A stretch of 64,000 bases of DNA from Ciona intestinalis (Eukaryota; Chordata; Ascidiacea; Phlebobranchia; Cionidae), in NCBI RefSeq assembly GCF_000224145.3, contig NW_004190472.2:124001-188000 (forward strand), in the 5' to 3' direction. A program made the translations under genes and the position numbers. Below, piece by piece: positions 10,201-21,770 of the stretch (within the stretch, counting starts at the first letter, position 1; the number at the start of each line of letters is the position of its first letter). The notes beneath the pieces are model-generated. The model made no database searches. It saw only the letters and a program-made list of their open reading frames with translations, and was not told the origin of the DNA.

Positions 10201-13200
10201 CAAATTATGAGGTTTTAATGAAAAGATTCCCACCAGATTTCATATCCATAGGCACCAAACCTGGGGTGGCAGGGTAGGCAGGCACCCCTAAAGTGATCTA
10301 CCCAGCATTAATTAGTAAACAATAGAACTAAAATGTTGTATTTGTTTCATATAAATACGTGCGTCCAACAATAAATATTAGTATTCAAGAAGTAACCACA
10401 CAAAGTTTTTAAGCATTACAATCTGCCTGTTAACAACAGAAATATAGAAAATGGTAACAAGACTAAATTTCTTAAGACTAAATTACCCATTTCCCAACAA
10501 GACTAAATTTCCCATTACCCAAACACCCAAGCTGCTTATACAGTATTCTGTTACTTCTGCTACCAGGCATAATGTAAATATTCTTTCAATGATTTATCTG
10601 GTATAAAAAGTAATGTAGAAAAACTTGGGCGGCAGGCAGGCCAAATGTTGCAAATACACTGGGTTTTCATGTCAGATGAGCCGTTAAAAATTTATTTGCT
10701 TATACACTTCTTAGCATTATGTTTACCTTTCTTTCCAATGTAAGATCCTGGGCTGTAAAAGAAATGCTTTATCTCCTGTGTGTATTACTGCTGTGAGGAT
10801 GGTTTGTATATCAGATGTCTGGAGATGATGGGATTGTTTAATGGTTTGGATAAAAATACCAATGTTATAACTTGACAGCGAGCATGAGGTGTACGAATAC
10901 ACCATGTGTGTCTGGTTTATAAGAAGACACCCATGTTATAACTTGACAGCGAGCATGAGGTGTATGAAAGTCTCTATCTCAATGACGCACATATAAGAAG
11001 ACACCACAATATGTTATAATACAATAAACATAAGGTATATCAAACCTTCATAAAGCACGAACCATTTCATAATACTTTGCGAGCAAATTAACACCGGCAG
11101 CAGTAGAGAGCCCGGTGACAAGAACACCATCTAGTGCTCCGTTTTCAACGCAACTTGCAACGAGTTCTTTGATGTAAATTGAAAGTAAATTATCGGGAAG
11201 GTAAATGCAAGCGAACGCAACCAGGTCTTGGAGCAAAAGTTCCTGTGTGAATTTCACATATAGCACTATTTAAGGACAGCTTTTGTTTTTGATAATAGGA
11301 CCGACGTTTTATCTGCCGCCATACACATAACATAAATTACAGCGAAAATCATATTATTTAAAAAACGAAGAGAAGGGAATCAACAGTAAAATGACTGTTG
11401 TTAAAACATGCTATGGATAAAACCCATACACCACTAATTTCCACATTTGTTATCCATAGCGTGTTTTTTGCAGTTGTTTCCGTTTATTTTTTTTAATAAC
11501 ATGATGTTAGCTACTGTTTTCGAAGAGATAAATAAAATTCATGTTATGTCTTGTTGTTTAATATATCTGCTGTTGCACCAAACTAAACTACTAATCTAAA
11601 ATATATAATTAAAGTCTCTGCACCACTTATCTCCCTCACCTTATTGTTCAATATTTGTTCATATTTCCCTGCTTGCCCGACGCTGTGGTTTGCCTCCTGC
11701 GCGTTGGCGAACAAGAAACTAAACATGGCTTGTAGATACGGGCTCTCTAGCGACTCCATGAGGTTCTGGCATGTATCGAGCCACAAGGAGGGGCTGTTGA
11801 CACCCGTGTATCCACTTAACGCCATGCTCACCATGGAGAGCTGGTTGCTATTCTCACCTGGGGGAAAAAGTTTTTTTTAAATGCAAAGAATTACAAAGTT
11901 ACAAATAAATTTTAAAATTCTATAAAAAACAAAGAACTTATTATTTAGCTGCAAACATTTTTAAAGGAACTAAGTGAAATGAGAACAAAAAACTAAAAAA
12001 ACATATAAATGTAACAACAACTTTCCAGCAAAAACATACAAAATTCTTGTGTACAAAAACTACACAAATGGATGATATTTTAGCAGCTCATACTCTACGT
12101 TTTTGTACCAGATGCGCCTCGAAAGGAAATAACGGAATACACGAATAAAATTATAACCTCGCACACCTTGTGTCTTACTAGCTTTGTTCAACACTTCCAC
12201 AGCTAACTTCATGTTGCCATGCCATAAAGCTATCGTACAAGCTCTTTCTACACAAGTTGTCTTTGAGACTCGACGAACAAGTTTTTCAAGGAAGCTTGTT
12301 TTCGTGAAACGTGTTTCGTCACTAGGGGACGCTGAAGAGAACACGTCCCAATCGCACATCGCGAGGATTCGATTTCTGTGAATTTGTGGAAGTGTAGTTA
12401 GGATAACGAGCAAGAGACCTGAGATTTGGGGGTTGGCTCATTACCCAAATATATTTCAACCCAGTGGTCACCAATGGCTTGTCCGAATTGTCAGCCATAC
12501 ATAATAATGAAAAAATCCTCCACAAAGTAATATACGTGGTAATTCGTAAGCTGGCACAAGGTGTATGAACAAAACACCTGTGCCCGGCACATAAAAATAA
12601 ATCAAGTTACATTCATCCATTCATAGATGATATTGTTTTGCAACAAAACCAACATTAGTATACAGATACAATGCTTGAAACACCAACCTATGCGTGCTTG
12701 TGTAAACTGTTGTTTTAGATGTTGGTAACCCAACCCAAGTCACAGTTTCAGTATTACTGTTGTGTGTCTCCCCTGTAATTTGAAAGGAAAATATTTTGAA
12801 ACAGATTTGAACCTTCAAAAATTGTGCCATTGTGGCCGTGTATGTTTTGGGTAAAACGGTAATTGCTCCAACCCTGTGGGCACATTTGGGTTGTCTAAAT
12901 TAATAGCTATGTATAAAGAAAGTTAACTAGAAAAAACAAACACCCACAAAGTTATATATGTGGTAAACTTGCACAAAATGTATCAAACAGAGCACCTGTG
13001 TTATAACGACTGTCTTTTCTGGCGACATATGGATAAAGCAAGTTACATTCATTCATTCACCCACAAAGTTACATACGTGGTAATTCATAAGCGAGCAAGA
13101 GGTGTATTTGAAACATAACACTTGTGATATAACGATTGTCATTGCCCGCCACGCAAGGATAAAAGTTAAATTCATGGTACCGCGCAACGTCGCAAGCTGG

Positions 13201-16200
13201 CAAAGGGTATATTATACAGAACACCTACGCTATAACCACTGTCATTTTTTGGCCCTGCGAGGATAAATAAGCTTATTCACAAGATTCATCAGATTATTAA
13301 TACCCTACCTTTTAACAGAGAATATACCCCAGCAAAGCAAACTGCTGGAACAGTTTTCGACGAGGAAATTCGTAGTTGCCTCGGCTTTTGCTTGCTTTCC
13401 CATGACACAGGTGAAGTGGGGGTTGTAACATTATGGACCGGGGTGGTTGCCATCTGCTTGACGAGCCCAATCCAATTCCAAAGCGAACGTAGATTCATAT
13501 TTTCAGGTTCAAAACTGAGGTCGAAATTTTTTGACGGGTTTTCTGATAAAAATATTTTGTTTAAGTTAAATTCCAATCATCAATTTAAATATTTTGAATA
13601 TAAACATAGAAAATTATGTGACTGTTCAGTAATCTATTCAGTAAGTTACTAAAAAATTGTTACCAAATTTTTTTAAAGTCGAAAATTTTTGACAGGTTTT
13701 CTGATAAAATTTTTTTTCACAATTTTATTTTTTTAGATAATCAAAAACATGAATGTTGTGGTATTTAATAAATGTAGTTAGGAAACGAGTTGCTGTGGTA
13801 TGTAATCAATGTGTTTAAAAACATAAAAATTAGTCACAAATAAAATGGAGAACTTCCTTAAAACTGTGTATGATTCCCAGAGTCGTGTTTACAAATCTGT
13901 CATTTTTAGTTGATTTTATTTTTTAAAACAGTCCATTTTTTTGCATTAATTTAATTATCGATACGAATCGGTCTTATAGAAATGTGCATTTTGAGTCTGA
14001 CTGATGTTAGTTACCAACTTTAACATATACAGTAGAGTCGTCCGGCGCCGTGGCATAGTGGTTAGCGCGCCTGCCTGTAACCCAGAGGTAATGGGTTTAA
14101 GTTTCGTCGCTGCTACCATTGTTGGCGGAAGTGTCCTTGGGCAAGACACTTAATAGCAATTGCTCCAACCCAGTAGTCACTAATGGGTTGTCCAAATTAT
14201 CAGCCATACATAAAAAAATCCTAAAAAAATAATAACCCACAAAGTAACATACATGGTAACTCGTAAGCTGGCACGAGGTGTTAAAACCGTGTGGTAAGGA
14301 CTTTCGTTTTCCGTCCACGCGAGAATAAAGTAAGTTACATTCATTCACATTCATTTATCAAATAAAACACAGCAGATAGTATTATTGATATTCGAGATAA
14401 TTTGTGACATTTTCACAACCCAATCCCACCTGTGTTTAAACCATATCGGTTCTTTGCTCTTTTCTCAATAAGTGAAGTGACGTCAACAAATTCATTCTGG
14501 GAAATATATGACAAAATTTTTCATTAACACAAATACAATGACATGTAATATCAAATAAAAAAACAAAATCCAACACTTGGAGTGAGACCAAAAAAATGAG
14601 ACCCAAATCCAACACTTGGAGTGTATTTTAAGGGTTGCAGTTTACATTTAATAAAAGTGTATTTTTACTTTATTTACACTATTAAATGACATATAACAAA
14701 AAAAACTAACAGTAAAGACCAGACCCAACACTTACGGTGTATTTCATGCATTTTATTATTTCACATTCAATGAATAGATATTAACATGTTTTTTTATTTT
14801 CTTTAATGTTTATGGGTGGGATTTAGACCAGCTTAGGCCCATTACCCCAACACCCGGAAAGCCCATGTAAGTTCTTCTAGCTACCGGTGCCGTGACACCG
14901 CATCGCAGCAGACTCGTATTATATTGGCACCATTATCCTCGTGTGCTTACAAGAAGCCACTTTGTGTATGATTATTAATTGGTATGGCTTACAATTTGGA
15001 TAACCCATTAGTGGCTGCTGGGATGGAGCAATGTCTGTTAAGTGTCTTGCCCAAGGACACATACGCCGATCAGTTTTAGTACCGCCGTTGAGCATCGAAC
15101 CGGGGACACTTTGGTTTTGATTCAGACGACTAATTCACTGAGCCACGGTACCGGAGGATATTTACATGTTTGCTTCACAGCTTAATAAACTAAACTTTGG
15201 GCTATTAACGAAATTTGCTAAGCTGAATAAACGAAATGTTGGGTGTATTTTATGCACTTGATTATTTAACATAAAGTGAAACATTATTTACATTATTTTC
15301 TTCAGGAATTAGTGAGAAACTATTAACAGTGTTTCCAGATGCCACATTCATGTCGTGTCTTGTTCTCCACGATAATGATATTTTCTCATGAACTTCAGGG
15401 TACTGGAAATAAATTGGGCAACACTTTTTGTTAATAATAAACTTTTCTGTTAATAAAATAATCTTATTTTTAATAATACTTAAATTTTATATTTGTATTT
15501 ATTACGGCCCTTTACGGGTAACAACAGTTATTATAACACAGATGTTAAAATGACATAAAAACATGCAATGGACAAAAACTTATGTAAAAGTTAAAACCAG
15601 TAAAACTGTCATACTAAAATATGTAATGCCGTTCTTGTTTATAAAGATGTGAGAATAAGATGGTCGTGAAATATATCCAGTGCAATTATATGTACATTTT
15701 ATACCTATATCTGTACAGTAACAATTGTAAAGGACATGCAAGAATTAACAGGAAAATATTGTTAAACCTTTTTAAAAATATAAAAATAATGCAAAACACT
15801 AAAACTCTGATAATGATCATTTCACCAATACAGTTACAGTTCTCATATATGTTTTATGCCATATATGTTTATATCACAACTGTAAAATACATACACAAAT
15901 TAACAAGAAAATCTTTCAAGGAATAAAAATAACGGGAATTTCTAAAACTCTGTTAAGTATCATTTTACCAATACAGTTACAGTTACCATATATGTTTTAT
16001 ACATACACAGACTCACCGTAAACGTAAGTGAATTACTGACAGTAAGGAGATGTTTGTCTTGTGGACTCCATGTAAACCCAGATACAAAATCACCAAGCTG
16101 TAACATAACAACATGAGCAAATGAATGTAACTAATTTATCCTCGCATGGCCGGGAAAACGACAGGCGTTATAACATGGGTGTTTTGTTTCATACACCTTG

Positions 16201-19200
16201 TGCCCGCTTACGAGTTAACTAGTATTTAACTTTATGGGTGATTTATTTTTATGTATGGCTAATTGGCTAATAATTTGAACAACCCATTAGTGACTAATGC
16301 GTTGCAGCAATTGCCAATACAGGTCTTGCCCAATGACAAATGGCCCACAATAGTAGCAACTTCAAGCCTTCTGGCCCCACATTTAAGCCATTGCACTGCT
16401 TCAAACTCTTCTTCTTACTTGTAGTTCAGACTTGTAGTTTAGATTAATTCTTACTTGCAGTTTAGACCTCGCGCACACAAATGGGGGCGAACGTTCTTGT
16501 TCGGGAAGAGACAAATTAATGTCGTAAATATTGACCAATTCATTCCGTGTTTCATTAATTCCATTTTGAAGAACGGCAAGAAACCCATTTCGTGTCGGAC
16601 TCCATTCAATCTAGGGAAAAATTTTCAATTTAAAATTGATTGACAGAAAAGTGATTTTTTTTGTAATCCTAAAGGACCAATGCAATTTGACAAGACATTA
16701 TCGGGGTAAAAAATGTAATATCTTTTTAAAATCAAACTTATTAAAACAACAGGGGCAAGTGATTTTATCATCCTATCATTTGTACATATACTTTTTCTAG
16801 TGTGTTTACACCTGGCTTAACTGGCTAAGTGAGTTTTAGTTTGATTCCCATTCAATTTAACTATGCTTCGAAAAATGAACCATTAATTATTATAACACAA
16901 CGAAACGAAAATGGAATTAGCAGCAAAATAACATGAACATGGGTTGTATTGGTATGTATTTAAATACAGTATTAGAGAATTACAGTGTAAGATATATTTA
17001 GATACAACCAACCTTTGATATATTGTGTTCAACATTGAACGTGGAAATTGGTTTCGAAAAGCTCCGCAAATCCCACAATGCAACAGTGTTCTCGTTAAAA
17101 GAAGCAACACGAATTTCTTGGAGTGGGTTTACACAAAGACCCATGGTCGCCTGTGAAAAGAAAAAATTCCAAAATTAATTCCATAAAATCTGTTCCAGGC
17201 AGAGAAAGAGTCTTTTGAAAAAATAATCAGCCTGTGATTAGAACAACCTTTTGAGTTTGCAAAGTTCTAAAAAGTTCAAATCACTTTCGGCAGGCAGAGA
17301 AACTAGAAAAACAGACAACTAAAAGTTACTTATTAGTTATCATTTATAAAATAAAATAGTTATAAATTATTTACACCCTATAAATAATATTACACAGTTA
17401 CATCCTTAAAATTCGAAAAGTTATTATAAAATAGTTTCCGAGGGGGTGTCTAAACACCAAACACCCCCTCTAGATCCGCCACTGGTTATACCCTATATTA
17501 TAATAATATAAAACTACCTTATGGTTAACAGGGGATGATGCTGGTTGGTTTGGTTGTGTACGAATGTCGTAAACTTTCAGATATTTCATTCCATGCCCAG
17601 CAATAAGTGAGTTGGCTGAAACTTTGTTGATCCACACGAGCGAGTTAACTGCGTCGCTTTGAGCGATTTCCAAGAATGGTTTCAAAGCATGGGTGCTGTG
17701 GAAGGTGAAAGTATGGATAATGCAAGTTTAATGATTGAATGTAACTTCATTTGTAAGCAGGCGTAAGGTGCGTGTTATAACGACTGTCGTTGCCACATTC
17801 ATTCATTCATTGAGTTGCAAGTATGGACGTTTCATTTAATCTACATAATGAAAANNNNNNNNNNNNNNNNNNNNNNNNNNNNNNNNNNNNNNNNNNNNNN
17901 NNNNNNNNNNNNNNNNNNNNNNNNNNNNNNNNTAACACGCACCTCATGCCAGCTTTAAAAACCAAAGGCACTGCTGACGTGCTGGGTAGAAACGTTTTAT
18001 AGATAAGTGTGGCTAAGGATTTTATTGGTATACAGCAACGACAGTCGTTATAACATGCACCTCATGCCTGCTTACAAATGAGAGGGCATATTATTTGGAA
18101 CACATTAACAGCGATTGCTCAAACCCAGTGGTCACTAATGGGTTGTCCAAATTATCATACGACACAAGGTGTATGAAACAGAACACTTGTGGTAAAAGGA
18201 CTGTCGTTTCCGGCCACGCAAGGATAAAGTAAGTTACATTCATTCATTCATTACGTATTACCTCCAAATATATCACTAAGAAAAAAAACTATTTAAAAGT
18301 AAGCCTTTCTTCATTATATTTCAAGACAAAAAAAAATAAAGCAAATAATTCGACTTTTTTATACCTACCTTCTGCTTTCTATATTTGGAGTTGTTTTTGT
18401 TGATTGATGTTCCGTGTTCTTGATGTTAAGATCCCATATTAACAGTGAAGAGGCGTTCCTGGAAAATTTTAACGTTAAGATCATGCCACAGCTGTTATGT
18501 ATATTAAAAAGCATGTTCGGAAAGTTACTGTGTACTGTTCTAATTTATTAACACAAATTTGCTAACTAGATAATTGATAAACTTGTATGCTAAAACGGGT
18601 GGATTTGGGGTGTTTTGAAAGTCACTGTACACTGTTCAAGTAATCTTTCATTCAGTCAATTGCAAGGGAGCAGCTGATTAAGGTGTTTAGAAACAAAATA
18701 AGAAGGGTCCCAGCCTGTGTTGATGCTAACAGGGGTCACTTTCAACATCATTTATAATTGTATATAATTTATACTTTATCTTCGCGTGGCCGGAAAAGGA
18801 CAGTCGTTATCACACAGGTTTAACACCTCATGCCAGCTTCCGAATTACGGTGCATGTTACTTTGTGGGTGATTATTTTTTGGGGATTGTCATTCATATTT
18901 ACCTCCTGGATTCTATACAAGGAATGGCACTTTCGGCCAATAAATATTTCCATTTTCAGATTCACAAAAACTCACCTGTGTTTATCAAGACCCATAGCAA
19001 GCCTAGTTGGATTTACGCGCGACCATGCAAGCACATTACAGGATCGTGAATGTTTTGGACAAAATACCGTAGACTTGTCATTGCTACCAAGGTATTTTAA
19101 TGCAGCTTTCCCATTAAGCTGGCCAAGAGCGATCAGGTTCTTGTAGTCTGTTGAAGGGTTCCATGCAAAACACTGTAAAGAAAAGGTGTTTCTAATAAAG

Positions 19201-19881
19201 TAAGATAATGTTTTGACTTTTAATTGCTTAAAAATGGAATTAGCATTTTTAATTTGATATTAGTACAGAAATTGCAACTGGTGAAGAGTCATCCGGTACA
19301 TTACAGTTAGGCTGGTGGGAAGTACTAAAGGTTGGTAGTTAGGGGTTATTGGTTAGGGGTTAGTAGTTAGGGGTTAGTGGTTAGAGGTTGATGGTTAGGG
19401 GTTAGTGGTTATATGGGTTAGTAGTTAGGGGTTAGTGGTTAACGAAATAAATATTTTACAAAAAAAAACTGCAAAACATGATTAAATCTCAAAATGTACA
19501 GTAGTTAGTAGTTACATGGGTTAGTAGTTGGTGTTCAGAAGATACCATAAGAGAGGTTTCTTGACTAGCACCCAAAAAACAAAACATTTCAAGATTATTT
19601 ATGCTAGAAAATTGCATTATAGTATAAACCTATCCTATACAAAATGTCACCACAAAAAAAAATTAACACTGACCTTATAAAACAAGCAAATAATAATTAA
19701 AATGTTGCTTAAATAAAGCTTAGGTTTTTACCTTGACATCTAGATCCTCGGAAGAAACAATCTTGGGGTGAAAATCTTTGTTCTTCTTTAAATCTTCATT
19801 ATCATCAACTTGGTAAAAGTAGACAGAATTATTTAAAAATGCAAAAACATTTTCATCATGTGGATTAAATGAGATGTCCAT
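7286..19881 (-). CDS. MIOS: MIOS, GATOR2 complex subunit (WD40 plus zinc ribbon)
   Basis: MIOS is a GATOR2 subunit; GATOR2 relieves GATOR1 inhibition of Rag GTPases and so signals amino-acid sufficiency to mTORC1 at the lysosome. Nineteen exons were placed, all with consistent phases: 19881-19732, 19172-18976, 18458-18369, 17695-17518, 17150-17013, 16610-16455, 16097-16017, 15402-15292, 14496-14430, 13542-13309, 12772-12688, 12375-12167, 11857-11640, 11242-11063, 10818-10727, 10184-10030, 8448-8423, 7898-7814, 7361-7286. Diagnostic matches to human MIOS include AMGLDKH, SLLIWDL, FNENTVALWDLR, SMALSGYTG and CPSCRKPLPRC. The first 400 or so residues are the WD40 propeller, the middle is helical, and the end has CNYCGK, CPSC and WCMSCNHGGHAGH metal sites. 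About 842 residues are covered against 875 in human. The start is the ATG at 19881, which aligns just inside the human start and lies two bases after an AG acceptor. The remainder probably lies at 5853-6609. Confidence 0.93.
8423..8448 (-). CDS. MIOS: 26-nt microexon of MIOS
   Basis: Exons 10184-10030 (leaving phase 1) and 7898-7814 (entering phase 0) cannot be joined directly. A 26-base segment between an AG acceptor (TATTTAG) and a strong GTGAGT donor restores the frame and adds GGMAMQCS before TTSCPSC. Human MIOS has a linker of about 25 residues at this place. Length, phase and both splice sites fit; there is no transcript evidence. Confidence 0.65.
8622..8985 (-). mobile_element. Tc1/mariner-like relic interrupted by a SINE tail
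   Basis: A 59-bp segment (ACATATTTATTAACAGACAT through GAATGACAAT) occurs at about 8645-8703 and again at 8823-8881, on either side of a headless SINE tail. At 8881-8985 the minus strand carries a decayed copy of the transposase end seen at 18650-18755, here with frame damage (REQLIEVFRNKIRR is still readable). A terminal sequence GGAAAGTCACTGTGCGC lies at 8627. Confidence 0.6.
9108..9304 (-). mobile_element. 195-bp TA-flanked MITE, full copy
   Basis: Left end TATAGAGGGGTGGGAAACG and right end CCCCCATCCTACTATA. It lies in the MIOS intron after the exon ending at 10030. Confidence 0.8.
9305..9480. other. Unclassified GC-richer island
   Basis: This segment directly follows a MITE and is open on both strands for almost its whole length, with a visibly higher G+C content than its surroundings. 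I recognise no domain in either translation and see no good pair of splice sites. It could be part of an unnamed repeat or a decayed coding piece. Confidence 0.3.
10858..10975 (-). repeat. MIOS: Two units of the 71-bp minisatellite
   Basis: It begins 40 bp upstream of a MIOS exon (10727-10818), inside the intron, in the orientation opposite to the array at 6641. Confidence 0.8.
11350..11507. mobile_element. Foldback element, about 160 bp
   Basis: The left arm (ATCATATTATTTAAAAAACG, AACAGTAAAATGACTGTTG, TTAAAACATGCTATGGATAA) is matched by an inverted right arm at 11448-11507 (TTATCCATAGCGTGTTTTTT, TTATTTTTTTTAATAACATGAT). Single arms of the same family occur at 1290-1345, 32395-32450, 34290-34330 and 36885-37090. 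Confidence 0.6.
14038..14352 (+). mobile_element. Composite tRNA-headed SINE, near full length
   Basis: This is a reference copy for the family. The head has a pol III A box (TGGCATAGTGGTTAGCGCG) and B box (GGGTTTAAGTT, GGTTCAAGGCT in other copies) and looks like a tRNA. A middle part follows (TTGGGCAAGACACTTAA, then CACTAATGGGTTGTCCAAA), then a tail (GTAACATACATGGTAACTCG, TAACGACTGTCGTTTTCCG, GAGGATAAAGTAAGTTACATTCATT). It ends in short ATTC repeats. From memory it resembles Ciona Cics-1. Confidence 0.8.
14884..15152 (-). mobile_element. SINE of a second head type
   Basis: On the minus strand the head reads TGGCTCAGTGAATTAG (A box) and GGTTCGATGCTC (a textbook B box). The middle is shared with the main SINE (CCTTGGGCAAGACACTTAAC) but the end differs. 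Related head sequences lie at 41160-41265. Both ends contain CACGGxACCGG-like sequence in inverted orientation. Confidence 0.6.
17855..17932. other. Assembly gap, 78 N
   Basis: Run of N in a MIOS intron, flanked on both sides by SINE tail sequence; a repeat collapse is likely. Confidence 0.95.
18509..18930 (+). mobile_element. Tc1/mariner-like transposon relic fused to a SINE tail
   Basis: At 18650-18755 the plus strand encodes a transposase C-terminus, IQSIAREQLIKVFRNK then IRRVPACVDANRGHFQHHL and a stop, resembling the end of IS630/Tc1-type transposases. Two terminal-like sequences, GGAAAGTTACTGTGTACTG (18520) and GAAAGTCACTGTACACTG (18617), precede it. A reverse SINE tail follows at 18780-18890 and then CATATTTACCTCCTGGATTC, the same junction as at 8690. 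Confidence 0.65.
19290..19565 (+). repeat. Telomere-like repeat element
   Basis: The core at 19330-19440 is a run of GGTTAGTGGTTAGGGGTTAGT-type repeats (shortened here) and is flanked by CAGTTAGGCTGGTGGGAAG on the left and CTTGACTAGCACCC on the right. It lies in MIOS intron 1. Related elements are at 29897, 30276 and 46845. Confidence 0.6.
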
Positions 19882-20942
19882 GCCTGTAACTGAATATAGT
19901 ATGTATGGAGTTAAATACACCAACTATGAAACATTTAAATTACAAAATCTATTCATTTATTAAACTGAAACTTATGTACCTTTGGCGCATGATTGTTGAA
20001 ACATAGGAATTAAATTTTAAAACTAAAAGCAATTTAGTTAATAGTTATAAAACCAACATTCATTTTTTGCTAAAATATGCGATAAGGAACAAGTTAAAAC
20101 ACATTGATTAAACGCATGTTTGAAACTTAAAATTACAAAAACACCATGAACTGTTTATAACAAGAAATATTCTGTGATTATTAAACACAATATGTTGAAG
20201 TTGTATTTAAAATACAAATGTTAATTCAGCAATTGCACAAGAGAAAAGTTTGATATTAAACATATTTAACACTTAACATAAACAACACACTATCAAACAG
20301 TTCAATGTTAAAATCACCAAAAACGCATGTTGAAGAATTGTAAGTGCGAATAACTAACAGGTTATTGCAGAAACACAATTAAAATAATTAGTGGCTAAAA
20401 CATCATCACCTCATTTATGAAGGCCCCTTTAATCAGAGAAAGACAAGTCCACTATTACCCTTTTTGCATGGTCACTTTTATGCGCGTAAGCACTCGCATA
20501 TTTACTCGCAAAAACAAAGTTAACACGCATAACGTCATAAGCGTGTCATCTGCCGTAGGAGGTTGGTTGTTACTCGCATTATGCGAGTAAAGAAAAGTAA
20601 GGTGAAAGCACAGTTTTACTTTTAAGAGCCTAATCTTTTTCGGGTATTAATTTTATAGGTTTTTGATGGTAATAGCACCATAAAGTATTACTTGTTTCAT
20701 AAACTAGATTTAATAATATTGCGCTAAAATAAGCTTACTCAATGTTGATACGCGCATAAACCAATGAGCAATGACCATGCAAAATAACCCGGTAAGCGAG
20801 TTATCATATGACGAGTTAATGCGGATCGTTATTCGCATCAACTTTTTACCATGCAAAAAGGGTATATATCCTTTAAGTCATAGTGGAATTGCGCTAAATA
20901 AAGGGGCCTCATAACCATAACCCTTCATTGTTGCGAAAGTTT
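19882..20942. other. HAAO-MIOS intergenic region with inverted-repeat element
   Basis: An element of about 495 bp fills 20418-20911. Its ends are TGAAGGCCCCTTTA and TAAAGGGGCCTCA, and a further inverted match, TACCCTTTTTGCATGG and CCATGCAAAAAGGGTA, lies about 40 bp inside. TA flanks both sides, so a TA target duplication is possible. No coding signal was seen in it or in 19930-20410. Confidence 0.6.
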
Positions 20943-20950
20943 TTATTTCA
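20943..20950 (-). promoter_or_regulatory. HAAO: Polyadenylation signal overlapping the HAAO stop
   Basis: On the minus strand the end reads ATGAAATAAAAAC: the TAA stop lies inside AATAAA. Sequence only; the cleavage site is not known. Confidence 0.45.
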
Positions 20951-21770
20951 TTTCACGTTTTTGTTGCATTTTAATCACTTTGCACCCAACCCCAGCCTTT
21001 AACTTGTATTCCACGTTTGGAGGAATAAGAAGTGTGTCATCACCATTCAATGTAAACTCCTTGCCATCTGCATAAACAACTGAAGTGCCCATGATTTGCC
21101 AAAACCAAGTTTCCACGTCACATTTTGAAGTTTTAACCCCAGATGATATCACTTCGACGTTGCTTTGCAAGTCACCTTCAAAAAGCTTGAACTCGGTCGC
21201 ATTATTATCAAGCTGATGACTCAGCAGTTTTGGAGCAGATACAGACTCCAGGTTTAAGTTAAATGGAATCTTCTTGCTTGCTTGGGATGGATTAGGGACC
21301 CCTGTTTTGTATTCTTCAGAGTTGAAGTACTGATCGATCATTGGTGGTAACTCTGTCCCAAGGTCTACAGAGTGAAAAGTTTTCTCATATAAAATATCTG
21401 TTGATTCTCCGACAAAGTATCTCAAAACATCAGTTTCATTTTCATGCCTTTCTCTCTCAATGACCAACCCTACTGTGTCTTCAAAGCGCTGTGGTGAATG
21501 TGGAATCCTGGGCGGCAGCAAAAAGACCTCACCTTGTTTAATAACAACATCCTTATGCTTTCCATTTTCCACTATTTTAAGACACATATCCCCCTTGATC
21601 ATGTAGAAAAATTCTTCCCCCTCTTCTATGTGGTAATCCTTCCGCTGGTTCGGCCCCCCAATGCACATTATTTTAAGCTGCATGTTATGCATCATTTTGT
21701 TGCACACGGGCGGCAAGAATTGCGACTTGTTTTCGGAAACCCATTGGTTTAAATTTATTACTTTTAACAT
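20943..21770 (-). CDS. HAAO: 3-hydroxyanthranilate 3,4-dioxygenase, single exon
   Basis: HAAO opens the ring of 3-hydroxyanthranilate with O2 in the cytosol, giving the precursor of quinolinate and NAD in the kynurenine pathway. The 275-residue protein aligns end to end with human HAAO (286 residues) without a gap in the first half. Examples are PPVCNKMMH, IGGPNQRKDYHIEEGEE, GEVFLLPPRIPHSPQRF and VGLVIERERHE. The iron ligands His47, Glu53 and His91 and substrate-binding Arg43 fall at the human numbers. I chose the ATG at 21770 because it matches the human start; an in-frame extension upstream has no ATG. The gene has no intron although every neighbour is intron-rich. The stop codon overlaps an AATAAA, so the 3' UTR may be very short. 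Confidence 0.96.
   Translation of the reverse strand: MLKVINLNQWVSENKSQFLPPVCNKMMHNMQLKIMCIGGPNQRKDYHIEEGEEFFYMIKGDMCLKIVENGKHKDVVIKQGEVFLLPPRIPHSPQRFEDTVGLVIERERHENETDVLRYFVGESTDILYEKTFHSVDLGTELPPMIDQYFNSEEYKTGVPNPSQASKKIPFNLNLESVSAPKLLSHQLDNNATEFKLFEGDLQSNVEVISSGVKTSKCDVETWFWQIMGTSVVYADGKEFTLNGDDTLLIPPNVEYKLKAGVGCKVIKMQQKREMK

Noticed and set aside
14038-14110. tRNA gene
   Set aside because: The A and B boxes belong to a repeated SINE head; the cloverleaf is poor and the same head recurs at several sites.
16455-16470. MIOS donor at 16467
   Set aside because: It would leave the next exon in the wrong frame; the GTAAGA donor after 16455 fits.
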